NCBI RefSeq assembly: GCF_000297025.1
Contig: NZ_CAKD01000002.1
Location: 1-64,000, forward strand
From: Lactobacillus pasteurii DSM 23907 = CRBIP 24.76
Lineage (GTDB): Bacteria; Bacillota; Bacilli; Lactobacillales; Lactobacillaceae
Direction: 5' to 3'
Length of the DNA: 64,000 bases
Shown: in pieces, positions 49,645 through 60,407 of the stretch
How positions within the stretch are numbered: position 1 is the first letter of the stretch
How the letters are laid out: each line of letters opens with the position of its first letter
Made by a program: the position numbers and the translations under genes
The notes under the pieces: model-generated
What the model was told of the DNA's origin: nothing
Databases searched by the model: none
What the model saw: only the letters and a program-made list of their open reading frames with translations

Positions 49645-49888
49645 TAGAGAACTACCAAATTCTTTGATAAACGTTTTGCTAACTTATTATTTTGAATTAC
49701 ATATTTAGAGTAATGGGCTATTGATACTAGCAATCGCGATGATTTAAAGACAAAAAAGATAGTGATGGTTTAACTACATTAAGTAGAATTTTTAAAATTA
49801 GTTGGTAAGAATAATCATTAAATTGACACAAAAGGTACTAAGTAGATGTAAAATCTATTTAGTACTTTTTTGTTAGAAGGTGTTTATT
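49645..49888. other. Intergenic region before the second SLAP gene
   Basis: This AT-rich stretch contains a TTGACA at 49823-49828 and a terminator-like hairpin at 49831-49871. I see no credible gene. The spacing from TTGACA to the best -10 is too long to call a promoter with confidence. Confidence 0.4.
49831..49871 (+). terminator. Terminator-like hairpin immediately before the SLAP gene's ribosome binding site
   Basis: GTACTAAGTAGA pairs with TCTATTTAGTAC across a short loop and is followed by six T, ending about 5 bases before agaagg. It could end the upstream small gene or act as an attenuator for the SLAP gene. Confidence 0.65.
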
Positions 49889-50845
49889 TTGAATAAAATT
49901 AAATTGATTGCTACTACTGTTTTTTCATTGTTATTCTTTATTGTGAGTGATGGAAATGTTCAAGCTGCACAAAAGACGATACATACTAATTATTATGCTG
50001 GTATCAAAAGTACAGCTTTAAGTTATAACGTAAACGGAAAAAGCTTATCGAGTGGAATTAAGACCAACACTACTATGAAATATTACGGTAATCCACGGCT
50101 TATTAAGGGGCAAAAATATGTTTGCTACAATGTTGGCAAAGGCAAATATGTTCCATTGGATTCTATTGGCAAAGTAAATGGAAGAAATACTTTCCGTTTG
50201 TTAAATAATAGCTATATTTACAATGCTAGTGGTAAAAAGATAGGTAGCTTATCTTATAGATATCCAGTTTATTTTTCAGGCAGTTTAAGAAAAACTAGCC
50301 AAGATAAAAGATATTATGTGCTTGAGAGTAACATAGACTCTCAAGCTTATACAACTAGTACTGAAAAATATTATTTGCCTTATAAGAAAATAAAGAATAG
50401 TTACTATTACTCATTGGGTAAAGGTAGATATATCAACGTTAGAAACGTTGCCACAATTAATGGTTTGCAGAATTGCTCTAATAGCGAAAAGATTACGGTA
50501 ACAGCCCCTGGTCGTCAAACAGTACCAGTTTATGTTGTGAATGATTCTTCAGATGCAAAAACAGGGAAGGTGTTGCCTGGAGTCGTTAAAGTTAATGGCG
50601 TTAATGCTCATAGAGTTATTGTTGATGGTAAGACCGTTAATGTTGGAGCTGGAGATATGATTTTAGGCCAACGTATTCCTAGCGGTACAACCGTAACTGT
50701 TAATGCTAAGACTGCTGGACCACAATATAAGTATCAAATCAAAGGTACTCATACATTTATCAGCGCTTCAAATATAAAGGGATCAACAACTAAAATATCG
50801 AATCTTTTACCATACTATGTAGATTTAGATAAATTAAATAATTAA
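49889..50845 (+). CDS. Secreted SLAP-domain protein
   Basis: This 318-residue protein starts best at TTG 49889, with agaagg upstream; the GTG at 49880 overlaps that site. A signal peptide (KIKLIATTVFSLLFFIVSDG...VQA) is followed by several SLAP-like modules with YxxxGKGKYV, YSLGKGRYINV and IKGTHTFIS motifs. It likely attaches non-covalently to the wall and is an S-layer-associated protein. It is bounded by IS1182 fragments on both sides. Confidence 0.85.
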   Translation: MNKIKLIATTVFSLLFFIVSDGNVQAAQKTIHTNYYAGIKSTALSYNVNGKSLSSGIKTNTTMKYYGNPRLIKGQKYVCYNVGKGKYVPLDSIGKVNGRNTFRLLNNSYIYNASGKKIGSLSYRYPVYFSGSLRKTSQDKRYYVLESNIDSQAYTTSTEKYYLPYKKIKNSYYYSLGKGRYINVRNVATINGLQNCSNSEKITVTAPGRQTVPVYVVNDSSDAKTGKVLPGVVKVNGVNAHRVIVDGKTVNVGAGDMILGQRIPSGTTVTVNAKTAGPQYKYQIKGTHTFISASNIKGSTTKISNLLPYYVDLDKLNN

Positions 50846-50850
50846 CAAAG

Positions 50851-52082
50851 GTGTCTGGGAAGAAACTCGATTTTTAGCCCGGATATAAAAACACAGGAAT
50901 TCATTATTTTTAGTGAATTCCTGTGTTTTTTGTTTTTGAAATGAAAATCCGAAGGCTTTACCTTCTTGTTGGCTCCATATTTTTTCAGATTCATCGTCAT
51001 GAACATGATACCGACATCCGTTTCGACTTTCTTTTTGCCTCTTAAATGCGTTCTGCGCATACCAAATACACTCTTCATGTGCCCAAAAATTGGCTCCACA
51101 TCTGACTTGCGACAGCCATAGATGCGTTTGCCTTCTTCGCTTTGAAGAGTCTCTTTTGCTTTTTCTTTTAAATACTGCCAGTTAGGATTGTAGTGAATCT
51201 GTCTTTGTCGACCTGTTTAGCCAATTGGGGCAGTTCTTCAGTTAGCTGGAACTCATCAGCTTCATAAATTTTGAAGTTTCTGACCATGCCAGTAGATGGA
51301 TCTTTCTTATATTTTCGCGTTTGTTCTTTTTCGTATTATGTATACGGAATCTGATAGTTCTTATCTGAATAATTCTCTTCCAGAATCGAGTAATTGTATT
51401 CACTGCCATAGCCCGCATCGGCCACAATATTTTGAAACTTATCGAGAATTCCTCTGGACTTCATTTCGTCTAGAAATGGTTCGAATGTTCTAAAGTCAGT
51501 CGGATTAGGAAACAGGGCAAAATCAACTATATATTGATTAGTAGTCGCTGCCTGAATATTGTAGCCTGGCTTTAGCTACCCGTTTTTCATATGATCTTCT
51601 TTCATATGCATGAAGGTGGCATCGTGATCTGTTTAGAATAGCTATTACGTCCAGCAAAAATCTCTTCAGCTTCTTCTTCGGTCATGGCTTTGACTACTTC
51701 TTTATTGATCAGTTCTTCATATAAAGCAGACACGTCTTCCTTTAACTTGGCATGATACTTCTCAATAGCTTTTCGCCAGACAAAAGTGTACCTGTTGGCG
51801 TCCGCTTCAATCTTAGTACCATCGATAAAAACTGCATTTTCACGGATTAATCCCTCATCTTCTAATAATGAAGTAAAGTAGACAAAGCACTACTTAATTA
51901 CCTTATCGGCATGGTCGCTTGATCTGAAATTATTGATCGTGTGATAAGAAATCTTTCAATTGTTTTTTTGTGGTGATTAAATAATATCAAGAAATTGGTC
52001 TAAAGCATACAAAAAGAGCGATGACTTCTTATGAAGTTCATCGCTTTTTTTATGGTCTGGAAATTAGTTTTTTCCCAGACAC
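50851..52082 (-). mobile_element. IS1182-family element with disrupted transposase
   Basis: About 1232 bases run between inverted ends GTGTCTGGGAA (50851) and TTCCCAGACAC (52082). The minus strand encodes a broken IS1182-type transposase: IDGTKIEADANRYTFVWRK, then a frameshift region, VVADAGYGSEYNY, SGMVRNFKIYEADEF-like parts, and GHMKSVFGMRRTHLRGKK at the end. Several stops and frameshifts interrupt it, and about 90 N-terminal residues are missing, compared with the fragment at 45408-45649. It should not transpose by itself. Confidence 0.88.
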
Positions 52083-52087
52083 TTTAA

Positions 52088-53578
<1,491 letters not shown>

Positions 53579-53683
53579 CTAAAAAATTGAAAGCTATTAC
53601 ATTACTATTATAAGTATATACTTTGGTGCAAATCAAGGATATAATGTAAACGGATACAGTTCAAAAAGATTGGAGATGAAATA

Positions 53684-54493
53684 ATGACAATTAAATTGAT
53701 TGCACTTGATATGGATGGTACCTTGCTTAACACTCAGGGTAAAATTTTAGCATCTAGTAAAAAAGCATTAGGACAAGCATTGAGCCAAGGGATTAAAATC
53801 GTACTTTGCTCTGGTAGACCAATTGCTGGTTTAAAGCATTATCTTGAAGAATTAGGAATTACCGGACCTGATCAATACGTCCTAACTTTAAATGGTGCGA
53901 TTTCTCTATCAGCTGATGGTCAGATTATTACCGAAGACCTAGTAGAAAGCTCATATTATCGTAAAATGACTGCATTTGCAGTTGAACACAATGTTCCTTT
54001 TAATATTGTTACTGCCGACTCAAGGATTATCACAGCAGATCATGACATTGATTTTATGGTTTATGTTCAAGCTTATGAAAACTTTGCTACTCTATATGTC
54101 AGAAATCCTGATGAAGTACCAACTGATATTGCGATTGCCAAGGGATGTTATGTTGGCAATCCTGAATTACTTGATTCAATCGAACCACTAGCCAGAGCAA
54201 GATTCGGTAAGGATCTATATGTAGTCAGAGCTGATCATAATTTCTTAGAAGTATTAAATCCTAAAGTAAATAAAGGTAACGGATTACGTGAGTTATGCAC
54301 CAAGTTAGGAATTAGTCCTGAAGAGGTTATTGCTTTTGGTGACCAAAAAAATGATATCAGTATGTTTGAATTTGCTGGTACAGCTGTTGCAATGGGTAAT
54401 GGTGCCCCTGAAGCTAAACAATACGCCGATTACATTACTGATACTAATGATAATGATGGAATCGCCAAAGCCCTAGAAAAATATTTAAAGTAA
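53684..54493 (+). CDS. Cof-type HAD-superfamily phosphatase
   Basis: This 269-residue HAD hydrolase has DMDGTLL (nucleophile D9 and D11), a C2 cap and GDQKNDISMFEFAGTAVAMGNG near the end. It matches YidA/Cof-type phosphatases acting on sugar phosphates or flavin intermediates; the exact substrate is unknown. Confidence 0.93.
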   Translation: MTIKLIALDMDGTLLNTQGKILASSKKALGQALSQGIKIVLCSGRPIAGLKHYLEELGITGPDQYVLTLNGAISLSADGQIITEDLVESSYYRKMTAFAVEHNVPFNIVTADSRIITADHDIDFMVYVQAYENFATLYVRNPDEVPTDIAIAKGCYVGNPELLDSIEPLARARFGKDLYVVRADHNFLEVLNPKVNKGNGLRELCTKLGISPEEVIAFGDQKNDISMFEFAGTAVAMGNGAPEAKQYADYITDTNDNDGIAKALEKYLK

Positions 54494-54507
54494 TTATTTA
54501 ATAATAA

Positions 54508-54556
54508 AAAGTTGCAGAATCAATACTTGGTAGTATTAACCCTGCAACTTATTTTT
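54508..54556. terminator. Bidirectional terminator between the HAD and PgrA-like genes
   Basis: An AAGTTGCAG...CTGCAACTT stem with a bulged internal part is flanked by A and T runs. Confidence 0.85.
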
Positions 54557-54571
54557 TTACATCAACAATTA

Positions 54572-55420
54572 CTAAATTTTGAAATTACGATTGTAGGTCT
54601 TACTATTAACAACAAAATTAGGTACACTAATGAAATGCAGTGAATATACATGATCAATTAAAGAAATACTTAAACCAAAATAGTTAAAATCGCCATCATG
54701 AGTTGAACCTTGTGTGTTAAATAAGTCGCCTGCATGCTCCCATTCGCGATACAAACTAGTTTTAGTAATAAATTTTTCATTAGGACCGGTGTAGCCAAAG
54801 ATCATTTGCTTTAATCCAAAATAAATATCCTTTTTTAAGCTGGTCATTGAAAGAGTCTTTTGCTTACTAGCAAAACCTGCCATATCTTCAACATAATTAT
54901 CATTTAAATTTAGGCCATTCTTTTTGCAAGCCCGCACAATTCCCGCTACATAGTGATTACCATTTTGAATTCCTTTTTTGTGCTTAGTATATTCGCTAGC
55001 AATGTCAGCTGCTAGTTTAGTTGTACCCTTGCTATAGCGCCATTTAGGTAAAGCTAATTGGCTTCTAGCCTGATTAATTATCCTCAAAGTAAAATCTGCT
55101 AATTCCTTATTTTGCTTGGCAGTTAGCTTGGTAGGATTAACCATGGTAGTATCATCTTGTTTAGATTCAGAAACATTGTTGCGGCTAAAATCATTACTTT
55201 TCATCCCTGCCATCGAAGCTTTGATGAAAGTCTTGCTTGCTTTGCCTTGATAAGCTTTATAAAGACTGTCTCGAGTGTAGCCTTTTGGCAAAACCAGCTT
55301 AGCTTGGGCATATTTTTTGCTAGCAGCTTGAACTGGTTGGCTAGTAAAACTAGTAGTTGTTAAGCCTAAACTCACACAAGCTAATAAGGAAATAAACAAT
55401 AAATAAATACGCTTTTTCAC
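54572..55420 (-). CDS. Secreted SEC10/PgrA surface-exclusion-domain protein
   Basis: This 282-residue secreted protein starts best at GTG 55420, with gtgggg upstream; the frame extends to 55513 but without a site. The signal peptide (KKRIYLLFISLLACVSLG) ends near VQA. The remainder has a CAP-like helix with LADFTLRIINQARSQLALPKW and REWEHAGDLF, as in the SEC10/PgrA domain of lactobacillar and enterococcal surface proteins. No anchor motif is present. Function is unknown beyond the family. Confidence 0.85.
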   Translation of the reverse strand: MKKRIYLLFISLLACVSLGLTTTSFTSQPVQAASKKYAQAKLVLPKGYTRDSLYKAYQGKASKTFIKASMAGMKSNDFSRNNVSESKQDDTTMVNPTKLTAKQNKELADFTLRIINQARSQLALPKWRYSKGTTKLAADIASEYTKHKKGIQNGNHYVAGIVRACKKNGLNLNDNYVEDMAGFASKQKTLSMTSLKKDIYFGLKQMIFGYTGPNEKFITKTSLYREWEHAGDLFNTQGSTHDGDFNYFGLSISLIDHVYSLHFISVPNFVVNSKTYNRNFKI

Positions 55421-55521
55421 TGTTGATACCCCACTTTCTATAAAATTATCTACTCTCATTCTACCATGAATTGCCGATAAAAAAGCATTCACCGCTTGGG
55501 ATGAATGCTTCAAAAATTATT

Positions 55522-56190
55522 TTAGTACCAGCCGTTACTCAACCAGAAATTCTTAGCTGCTACCCATGAACCGTAGCGACTCTTAACGTAGTTATCTGCT
55601 ACTTTTTCTTGATTGGCAGCTGAATAGTCACCATTAAGATAAGATGAAGTCAATTGATACTTACCATAGTATTGACCATTTCTAGCTGTGTATGAACCAC
55701 CTGATTCGCGATTAGCAATCCAGGCTTTAGCACTTGCCTCAGAGCTTGAACTAGCTGAACTAGTATAACTTGCAGTATTAGTTATATTACTATTGTAAGA
55801 ATTATCATTATTGTAGGAACTATTACTGTAAGAACCTGTTTGGGTTTGACTTGTAGTTTGCGAATTTACCACATCATTAGTGCTAGTAGCTGGATTTACT
55901 ACCTTAACCCATTGATTTTTACCAAGATCGTACCACTTATTTCCTTGAGCATCATAGGCGGTCTTGATAACCTTCCATGAAGTATTTGGCGCCAAGATTT
56001 GGCCAGTAGCCACAGGATTTTCGTAATCGTTATAAACAGTAGTTGAGCTATATACTTTGTATACTGCTACGTCGTTTTGCACAACAGCAGCTTGAACATC
56101 ATTTTGATTCATGCTGGCAGTTGCTACCAATCCGGTAACAGTCAAACCAGCAACTACGATTGATTTAGTTAAAATAGCTTTAATCTTCAA
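55522..56190 (-). CDS. apf: Aggregation-promoting factor-like secreted protein
   Basis: This 222-residue secreted protein starts at TTG 56190 behind aaggagag. A signal peptide ends near VQA. An N-terminal SLAP-like module (VYNDYENPVATG...) is followed by a Ser/Asn/Tyr-rich linker. The C-terminal AWIANRESGGSYTARNGQY...GDYSAANQEKVADNYVKSRYGS is the hallmark of Apf proteins, with a transglycosylase-like fold. Apf proteins affect cell shape and aggregation in the L. acidophilus group. Confidence 0.92.
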   Translation of the reverse strand: MKIKAILTKSIVVAGLTVTGLVATASMNQNDVQAAVVQNDVAVYKVYSSTTVYNDYENPVATGQILAPNTSWKVIKTAYDAQGNKWYDLGKNQWVKVVNPATSTNDVVNSQTTSQTQTGSYSNSSYNNDNSYNSNITNTASYTSSASSSSEASAKAWIANRESGGSYTARNGQYYGKYQLTSSYLNGDYSAANQEKVADNYVKSRYGSWVAAKNFWLSNGWY

Positions 56191-56528
56191 AAAATCTCTC
56201 CTTATGTTTTATTCAAAAAACTAAATAAGTTTATCTTTGTCAATCGACTGTCTATATACTAGCCTATTATTATTTCATATCCATAACGAAAAAATCACTC
56301 CGCTATTAAGAAAACATTACTGGGGCAAGCACTTTGTAAAATTTGTAATTTGGACTTGTATATTACACATCTTTGCTAAAGCCCGCTATATCAAGCTTGA
56401 TGAAAAAGGTAATCTTGGTACTCAAGCCTAATTTTTTGCAATTTTTGCAATCATCCTGCAAACTAACCTGCAAAATTAGAGCCAAACGTAATATAATGAA
56501 ACTATTAAACAAAAAAGGGGGCAAACTT
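56191..56528. other. Intergenic region with promoter of the small ORF
   Basis: This holds the apf leader on the minus strand and, on the plus strand, a TATAAT at 56492-56497 ahead of the 37-residue gene. TGCAA occurs repeatedly from 56440 to 56475, possibly a regulator site. No other gene is supported. Confidence 0.45.
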
Positions 56529-56642
56529 ATGAGTAAGTATGTTGTTAAATTATCTGAAGAAGATTTACAAATGATCAAGGACTGCCATTCAAAGAACCCT
56601 TCAATCATGAAGGCCATGAATGACGCTAAGAAAGAGGACTAA
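56529..56642 (+). CDS. Small protein, 37 residues
   Basis: ATG at 56529 follows ggggg. The 37-residue frame starts MSKYVVKLSEEDLQ and ends NDAKKED. It is charged and helical, without a membrane segment. A TATAAT is placed 32 bases upstream. I do not recognise the family. Confidence 0.6.
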   Translation: MSKYVVKLSEEDLQMIKDCHSKNPSIMKAMNDAKKED

Positions 56643-56682
56643 TTAGCAAAATAGGAGATGCCGAGTTGGTATCTCCTATTTT

Positions 56683-57198
56683 TTATAGATTTAATTCAAA
56701 AGCAATCCGATTTGGATCAATTGGATCTTCTACCTGAATGATTCCCTGTTCTTTAAAGCCTTGCTTTTTAGCTAAAGCTTGCATGGGTAAATTCTGCTTC
56801 ATAGTATCCACTCGGAAATTATGAATGCCGCTAGCAACTTGCAAGCTCAATAAATTACTAAAGAAATTGCCGGCTAAATGCTTTCCTTGAAACTTCTGGC
56901 TCAAGGCAATTCGGTGAATCGTAGCGTAAGGATCTTCTTCATTTGTCCAGCTACCGACAATTTTTTGATAATTAGGATCAGGTCCGACAATTACTGCCGC
57001 ATATCCTGCAATTTCTTGCCCATCGATCAAGCAATAGCCGTTTTGCGATAAAATGTCTGTCAAAATCGCCCTCTGATCAGGATAGCCACTTTGCCATTGC
57101 GTGCTGCCTGATGCTTTCAGAAATGCTTTGGCATCGGCAATGATATCCATAATTGCTGGAAGATCTTCTCTTTTTGCTAATCTAGTATAAATCGCCAT
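56683..57198 (-). CDS. GNAT-family N-acetyltransferase
   Basis: This 171-residue protein has the GNAT acetyl-CoA binding pattern (IHRIALSQKFQGKHLAGNFFSNLL, about residues 92-115). Substrate unknown. It is separated from the thiamine operon by 67 bases and may be read through from it, but there is no firm evidence. Confidence 0.88.
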   Translation of the reverse strand: MAIYTRLAKREDLPAIMDIIADAKAFLKASGSTQWQSGYPDQRAILTDILSQNGYCLIDGQEIAGYAAVIVGPDPNYQKIVGSWTNEEDPYATIHRIALSQKFQGKHLAGNFFSNLLSLQVASGIHNFRVDTMKQNLPMQALAKKQGFKEQGIIQVEDPIDPNRIAFELNL

Positions 57199-57264
57199 CT
57201 TGATTCCACCCTAAGTTGAGATTTTCTACCAATATAGCGCATCTATTGTAAAAGTCAATCAGCT

Positions 57265-57927
57265 TTAATAATCCATTTGCCAAAAGGCTAATTCGCAATA
57301 ACTTCCCTCTTTGAAAATTTGAGCTAATTCTTGCTTTTCTGCTTCTGAGCTATCAGCACACATTTTTTCCGTAAAGGCAATCCAAGTCTTAGCATCTGAG
57401 CCTACTTCATCTTCGACATAATCATCAATAAAGGCCTGGTAAGTCTCTCCTTTTTCAGGATCTTGATTGATTTTGTCAAAAATGTAAGCATAGCTCAACA
57501 TGCAAGGCAAAATTGCCATCAAAATATGGCGGTTAGTGCCTTCTTTTGCTTGTTTCATCATATAGTCGATATAAGCTTGATTTGCTGGTAAGGGAGTAGC
57601 TGCTTCGATGGCTTTTTCATCAATATCATATTGCTTCAAAAAGTCTAATCTTGCTTGAGTTTCTACATCATTAGCAAAATTCAAAACCGAATAAAACATG
57701 CGGATTTCAGCCATAGTTTGGGCATTATAGATTGCCCGGCCAAACATTCTGGCATAATTTTTCAGATAAACGCTATCTTGAATCATGTAATTCTTGAATT
57801 TGGATTTCTCTAACGTTCCTTTTTTGAGCTTTTGAACAAAATCTTGCTCAATACATTCATCCCAGATAGGTAGATTTTCTGCCAAAACCTTGCCCATAAA
57901 TGGCAATTTCAATTCTTCTTCAAACAT
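57265..57927 (-). CDS. tenA: Aminopyrimidine aminohydrolase TenA (thiaminase II)
   Basis: This 220-residue enzyme salvages degraded thiamine by hydrolysing aminopyrimidines to HMP. The nucleophile is probably in the AILPCMLSYAYIF helix (Cys about 136), with the family glutamates toward the end. It ends the operon thiM-thiD-thiE-tenA, supporting uptake-and-recycling instead of de novo synthesis. Confidence 0.94.
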   Translation of the reverse strand: MFEEELKLPFMGKVLAENLPIWDECIEQDFVQKLKKGTLEKSKFKNYMIQDSVYLKNYARMFGRAIYNAQTMAEIRMFYSVLNFANDVETQARLDFLKQYDIDEKAIEAATPLPANQAYIDYMMKQAKEGTNRHILMAILPCMLSYAYIFDKINQDPEKGETYQAFIDDYVEDEVGSDAKTWIAFTEKMCADSSEAEKQELAQIFKEGSYCELAFWQMDY

Positions 57928-57940
57928 TTAGTCTTCCTCT

Positions 57941-58585
57941 CTAATACTTAACAGCCTTAGCAACTTCAACTGTATGAGCAATATCTGAACTTTGTAAAAT
58001 CATTGAAATTACCGCAATGCCTTTTACTCCACTTGAAGCTAATTCACTGATATTTTCTAAACTAATCCCACCAATTGCGACAATCGGATTCTTGCTTGCC
58101 AAAACTAGCTTTTGCACGCCATCAGTGCCAATAACAGGATCCGCATCCAATTTAGATAAAGTTGGAAAAATTGGGCCCGAGCCAACGTAGTCAATTGGCA
58201 ATTCATTTGCCTCTTCAACTTCAGCTAAGGTTGAGCAAGAATAGCCAATAAACATCTTGCCGGAAACTTGGTCAATTACCTTTTGAATTGCTCGATCGCT
58301 TTGCCCAACATGGATTCCATCAGCTTGCAATTCAAGCGCTAAATCGACGTCATCATCAATAATGAATGGAACCTGGTACTTTTTGCAAAGAGCTTGCAAT
58401 TTTCGGCCTAAAGTCAGCTTTTCTTCTGCATTTAAGCTGCTGTCGCCTTTTTCTCGATATTGAAAAGCCGTAATCCCCGCCTTTAAGGCCTGTTCAACCT
58501 TATCAAGCAGTTCAACCGGATCATGATGTGTATCTTGACTGCCACCAACTAAATATACCTTTAAACAATTAACGTCAAACATCAT
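57941..58585 (-). CDS. thiE: Thiamine phosphate synthase
   Basis: This 214-residue TIM barrel joins HMP-PP and HET-P to make thiamine phosphate. FQYREKGDSSL, HVGQSDRAI and YVGSGPIFPT motifs are seen. It lies between thiD and tenA with short gaps. Confidence 0.95.
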   Translation of the reverse strand: MMFDVNCLKVYLVGGSQDTHHDPVELLDKVEQALKAGITAFQYREKGDSSLNAEEKLTLGRKLQALCKKYQVPFIIDDDVDLALELQADGIHVGQSDRAIQKVIDQVSGKMFIGYSCSTLAEVEEANELPIDYVGSGPIFPTLSKLDADPVIGTDGVQKLVLASKNPIVAIGGISLENISELASSGVKGIAVISMILQSSDIAHTVEVAKAVKY

Positions 58586-58591
58586 ATCCCC

Positions 58592-59386
58592 CTAAACTGC
58601 CCAGTGGTTAAGTGGACCATGGCCATGGCCTACCTGGATCGTATCGCGAATTGTTGCAGTCACGTAGGACTTACCAGTTAAAATTGCGCTCTTCAAATTT
58701 GCTCCTTTAGCTAGTTCACTGACAATTGCACTTGAAATAGTATCGCCTGTACCATGAGTTCTCACTGTCTCAAATCTTGGACCACTCATCCAAAAGTCGC
58801 TTCCATCTTCAAGCAAAGTATAGTCGCGTGCCTGACTTGCTTCTAAATGGCCACCCTTAATTAGGACGTTCTTGGCTCCTAAAGCTTGAATTGCCTTAGC
58901 TGCCTCAATCATATCAGCCTCAGTTTGAATCCTAATGCCAGTTAATCGCTCAGCTTCAGGAATATTTGGCGTAATTAAAGTTGCTAGTGGAAGCAAGTCC
59001 TTAATAATCGTCTCAATTGCTTCATCAGCTAGTAGCTGCGCTCCGCCTTTTGCCACCATAACTGGATCAACGACTAATGGTCCAAAGTCGTACTTTTTAA
59101 GATTTTTGACAACGCATTCTACTCGCGTGGAATCTGCTAGCATTCCTGTCTTGCAGGCCTTAATCTTGAAGTCCTCTGCCAGCGAATCAAATTGCGCATC
59201 GATAATCTTAGCTGGAAGCGGCATGGCATCTTGCACGCCTAAAGTATTTTGAGCAGTAATTGCAATCACAACATTAGTTGCAAAAACATGTCTCATTTGC
59301 ATGGTCTTAATGTCAGCTTGCATCCCTGCTCCGCCACCACTATCTGAACCGGCAATTGTCAAAGCTTGTGGAAATTCATTAATCAT
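58592..59386 (-). CDS. thiD: Hydroxymethylpyrimidine (phosphate) kinase
   Basis: This 264-residue ribokinase-fold enzyme phosphorylates HMP and HMP-P. The SDSGGGAGMQAD start and THGTGDTIS anion-hole motif near residue 210 are present. It follows thiM by 11 bases. Confidence 0.95.
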   Translation of the reverse strand: MINEFPQALTIAGSDSGGGAGMQADIKTMQMRHVFATNVVIAITAQNTLGVQDAMPLPAKIIDAQFDSLAEDFKIKACKTGMLADSTRVECVVKNLKKYDFGPLVVDPVMVAKGGAQLLADEAIETIIKDLLPLATLITPNIPEAERLTGIRIQTEADMIEAAKAIQALGAKNVLIKGGHLEASQARDYTLLEDGSDFWMSGPRFETVRTHGTGDTISSAIVSELAKGANLKSAILTGKSYVTATIRDTIQVGHGHGPLNHWAV

Positions 59387-59397
59387 TATTTTTACCC

Positions 59398-60159
59398 CTA
59401 TAAATTGAGCAACTTCTCTTCGTCTATTTCATTCAAATTGTCCAAAAATTCATTGAACCAAGCAAAAACACCCTTGGACCGCGTTTTTTCAGCGACTAAA
59501 CTAAACAATTGACAAGCAAAGTAAGCCGATTCTAGATCATTTTCAATTGCCAAAAAGCCCGCTACGATCGCTGACAACATATCGCCTGTACCAACATACT
59601 TGGTCAATTTAGGGCTGCCATATTGATTGCACAAAACTTGTTGGCCATCTGAAAGATAGTCTTTTTCTCCAGTCAAAATTGCAACTGTGTGATACTTCTT
59701 GGCAACTGCCTCGACAATTTGGCCTAAATCGCCATCACCTTCTCCAGCATCAACTCCCTTGCTCTGCCAAGCAATTCCAGCCAAAGCAGCCATTTCGCCG
59801 GCATTTGCCCTGATTGCATCAAAATGATAATTATCAAGCAGCTTTTGCACAAAATCAGTTCGATATGCACTAGCAGCGACAGCCACTGGATCAAGCAAGA
59901 GCGGCTTTTTTTGCCGGTTGGCTTCAGCTGCTGTTTTCAAAATCAAGTCTTCATCGCTTTGATTTAAAGTGCCGATATTAACTTCGCAAGCTCCGGCCAG
60001 GCTAACTAATTCAGGAATTTCTCTTGCATCCCGCGACATAATTGGTGAGCAGCCGACTGCACTTAAGCTATTGGCCACATCAGCAATCGTTACGAAATTC
60101 GTAATTGATAATACAACTGGATTAGTTTCTTTGATCTTTTGCAATAATTCCGTCTTCAT
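59398..60159 (-). CDS. thiM: Hydroxyethylthiazole kinase
   Basis: This 253-residue kinase phosphorylates the thiazole moiety (HET). I chose ATG 60159 with agagga upstream; the longer frame to 60222 runs into the riboswitch terminator. VLSITNFVTIADVANSL, GDMLSAIVAG and the ribokinase-like fold are evident. It is the first gene behind the TPP riboswitch. Confidence 0.94.
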   Translation of the reverse strand: MKTELLQKIKETNPVVLSITNFVTIADVANSLSAVGCSPIMSRDAREIPELVSLAGACEVNIGTLNQSDEDLILKTAAEANRQKKPLLLDPVAVAASAYRTDFVQKLLDNYHFDAIRANAGEMAALAGIAWQSKGVDAGEGDGDLGQIVEAVAKKYHTVAILTGEKDYLSDGQQVLCNQYGSPKLTKYVGTGDMLSAIVAGFLAIENDLESAYFACQLFSLVAEKTRSKGVFAWFNEFLDNLNEIDEEKLLNL

Positions 60160-60174
60160 AATTTTTCCTCTATC

Positions 60175-60298
60175 AAAAAAGCACAGGTCCCTTTGAAACC
60201 TGTGCCTAATTATCGCATTCAAAATTATAATTGATTCCTACGCGAGCATTATCTCAACAGGTTCTAGGGTCTAATCTCAGCCCATTAGGGCACCCCTT
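60175..60298 (-). promoter_or_regulatory. TPP riboswitch with terminator
   Basis: On the minus strand, GGGGTGCCC...GGGCTGAGAT, then ACCTGTTGAGATAATGC and GTAGGAATCAA are the conserved parts of the thiamine pyrophosphate aptamer (60231-60298). A GCACAGGT/ACCTGTGC terminator stem with T-run is at 60175-60205. TPP binding would stop transcription of thiM-thiD-thiE-tenA. Confidence 0.97.
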
Positions 60299-60317
60299 CA
60301 ATATGTTTAACAAGTTA

Positions 60318-60346
60318 ATTAAACAATATAAAAACGCTTTCGTCAA
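60318..60346 (-). promoter_or_regulatory. Promoter of the thiamine operon
   Basis: TTGACG (60341-60346) and TTTAAT (60318-60323) on the minus strand are 17 bases apart and precede the riboswitch. A catabolite-response-like GAAAGCGTTTTT overlaps the -35, but this is weak. Confidence 0.6.
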
Positions 60347-60407
60347 ATTTGATGATATGGTAATCTTAAAGTGACAGTGAAAATTGATTGAACCTGAAAG
60401 GATTTTT

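Noticed and set aside
60329-60346. Catabolite-response (cre) site at the thiamine promoter
   Set aside because: Only a partial match, overlapping a plausible -35; the riboswitch explains the control.
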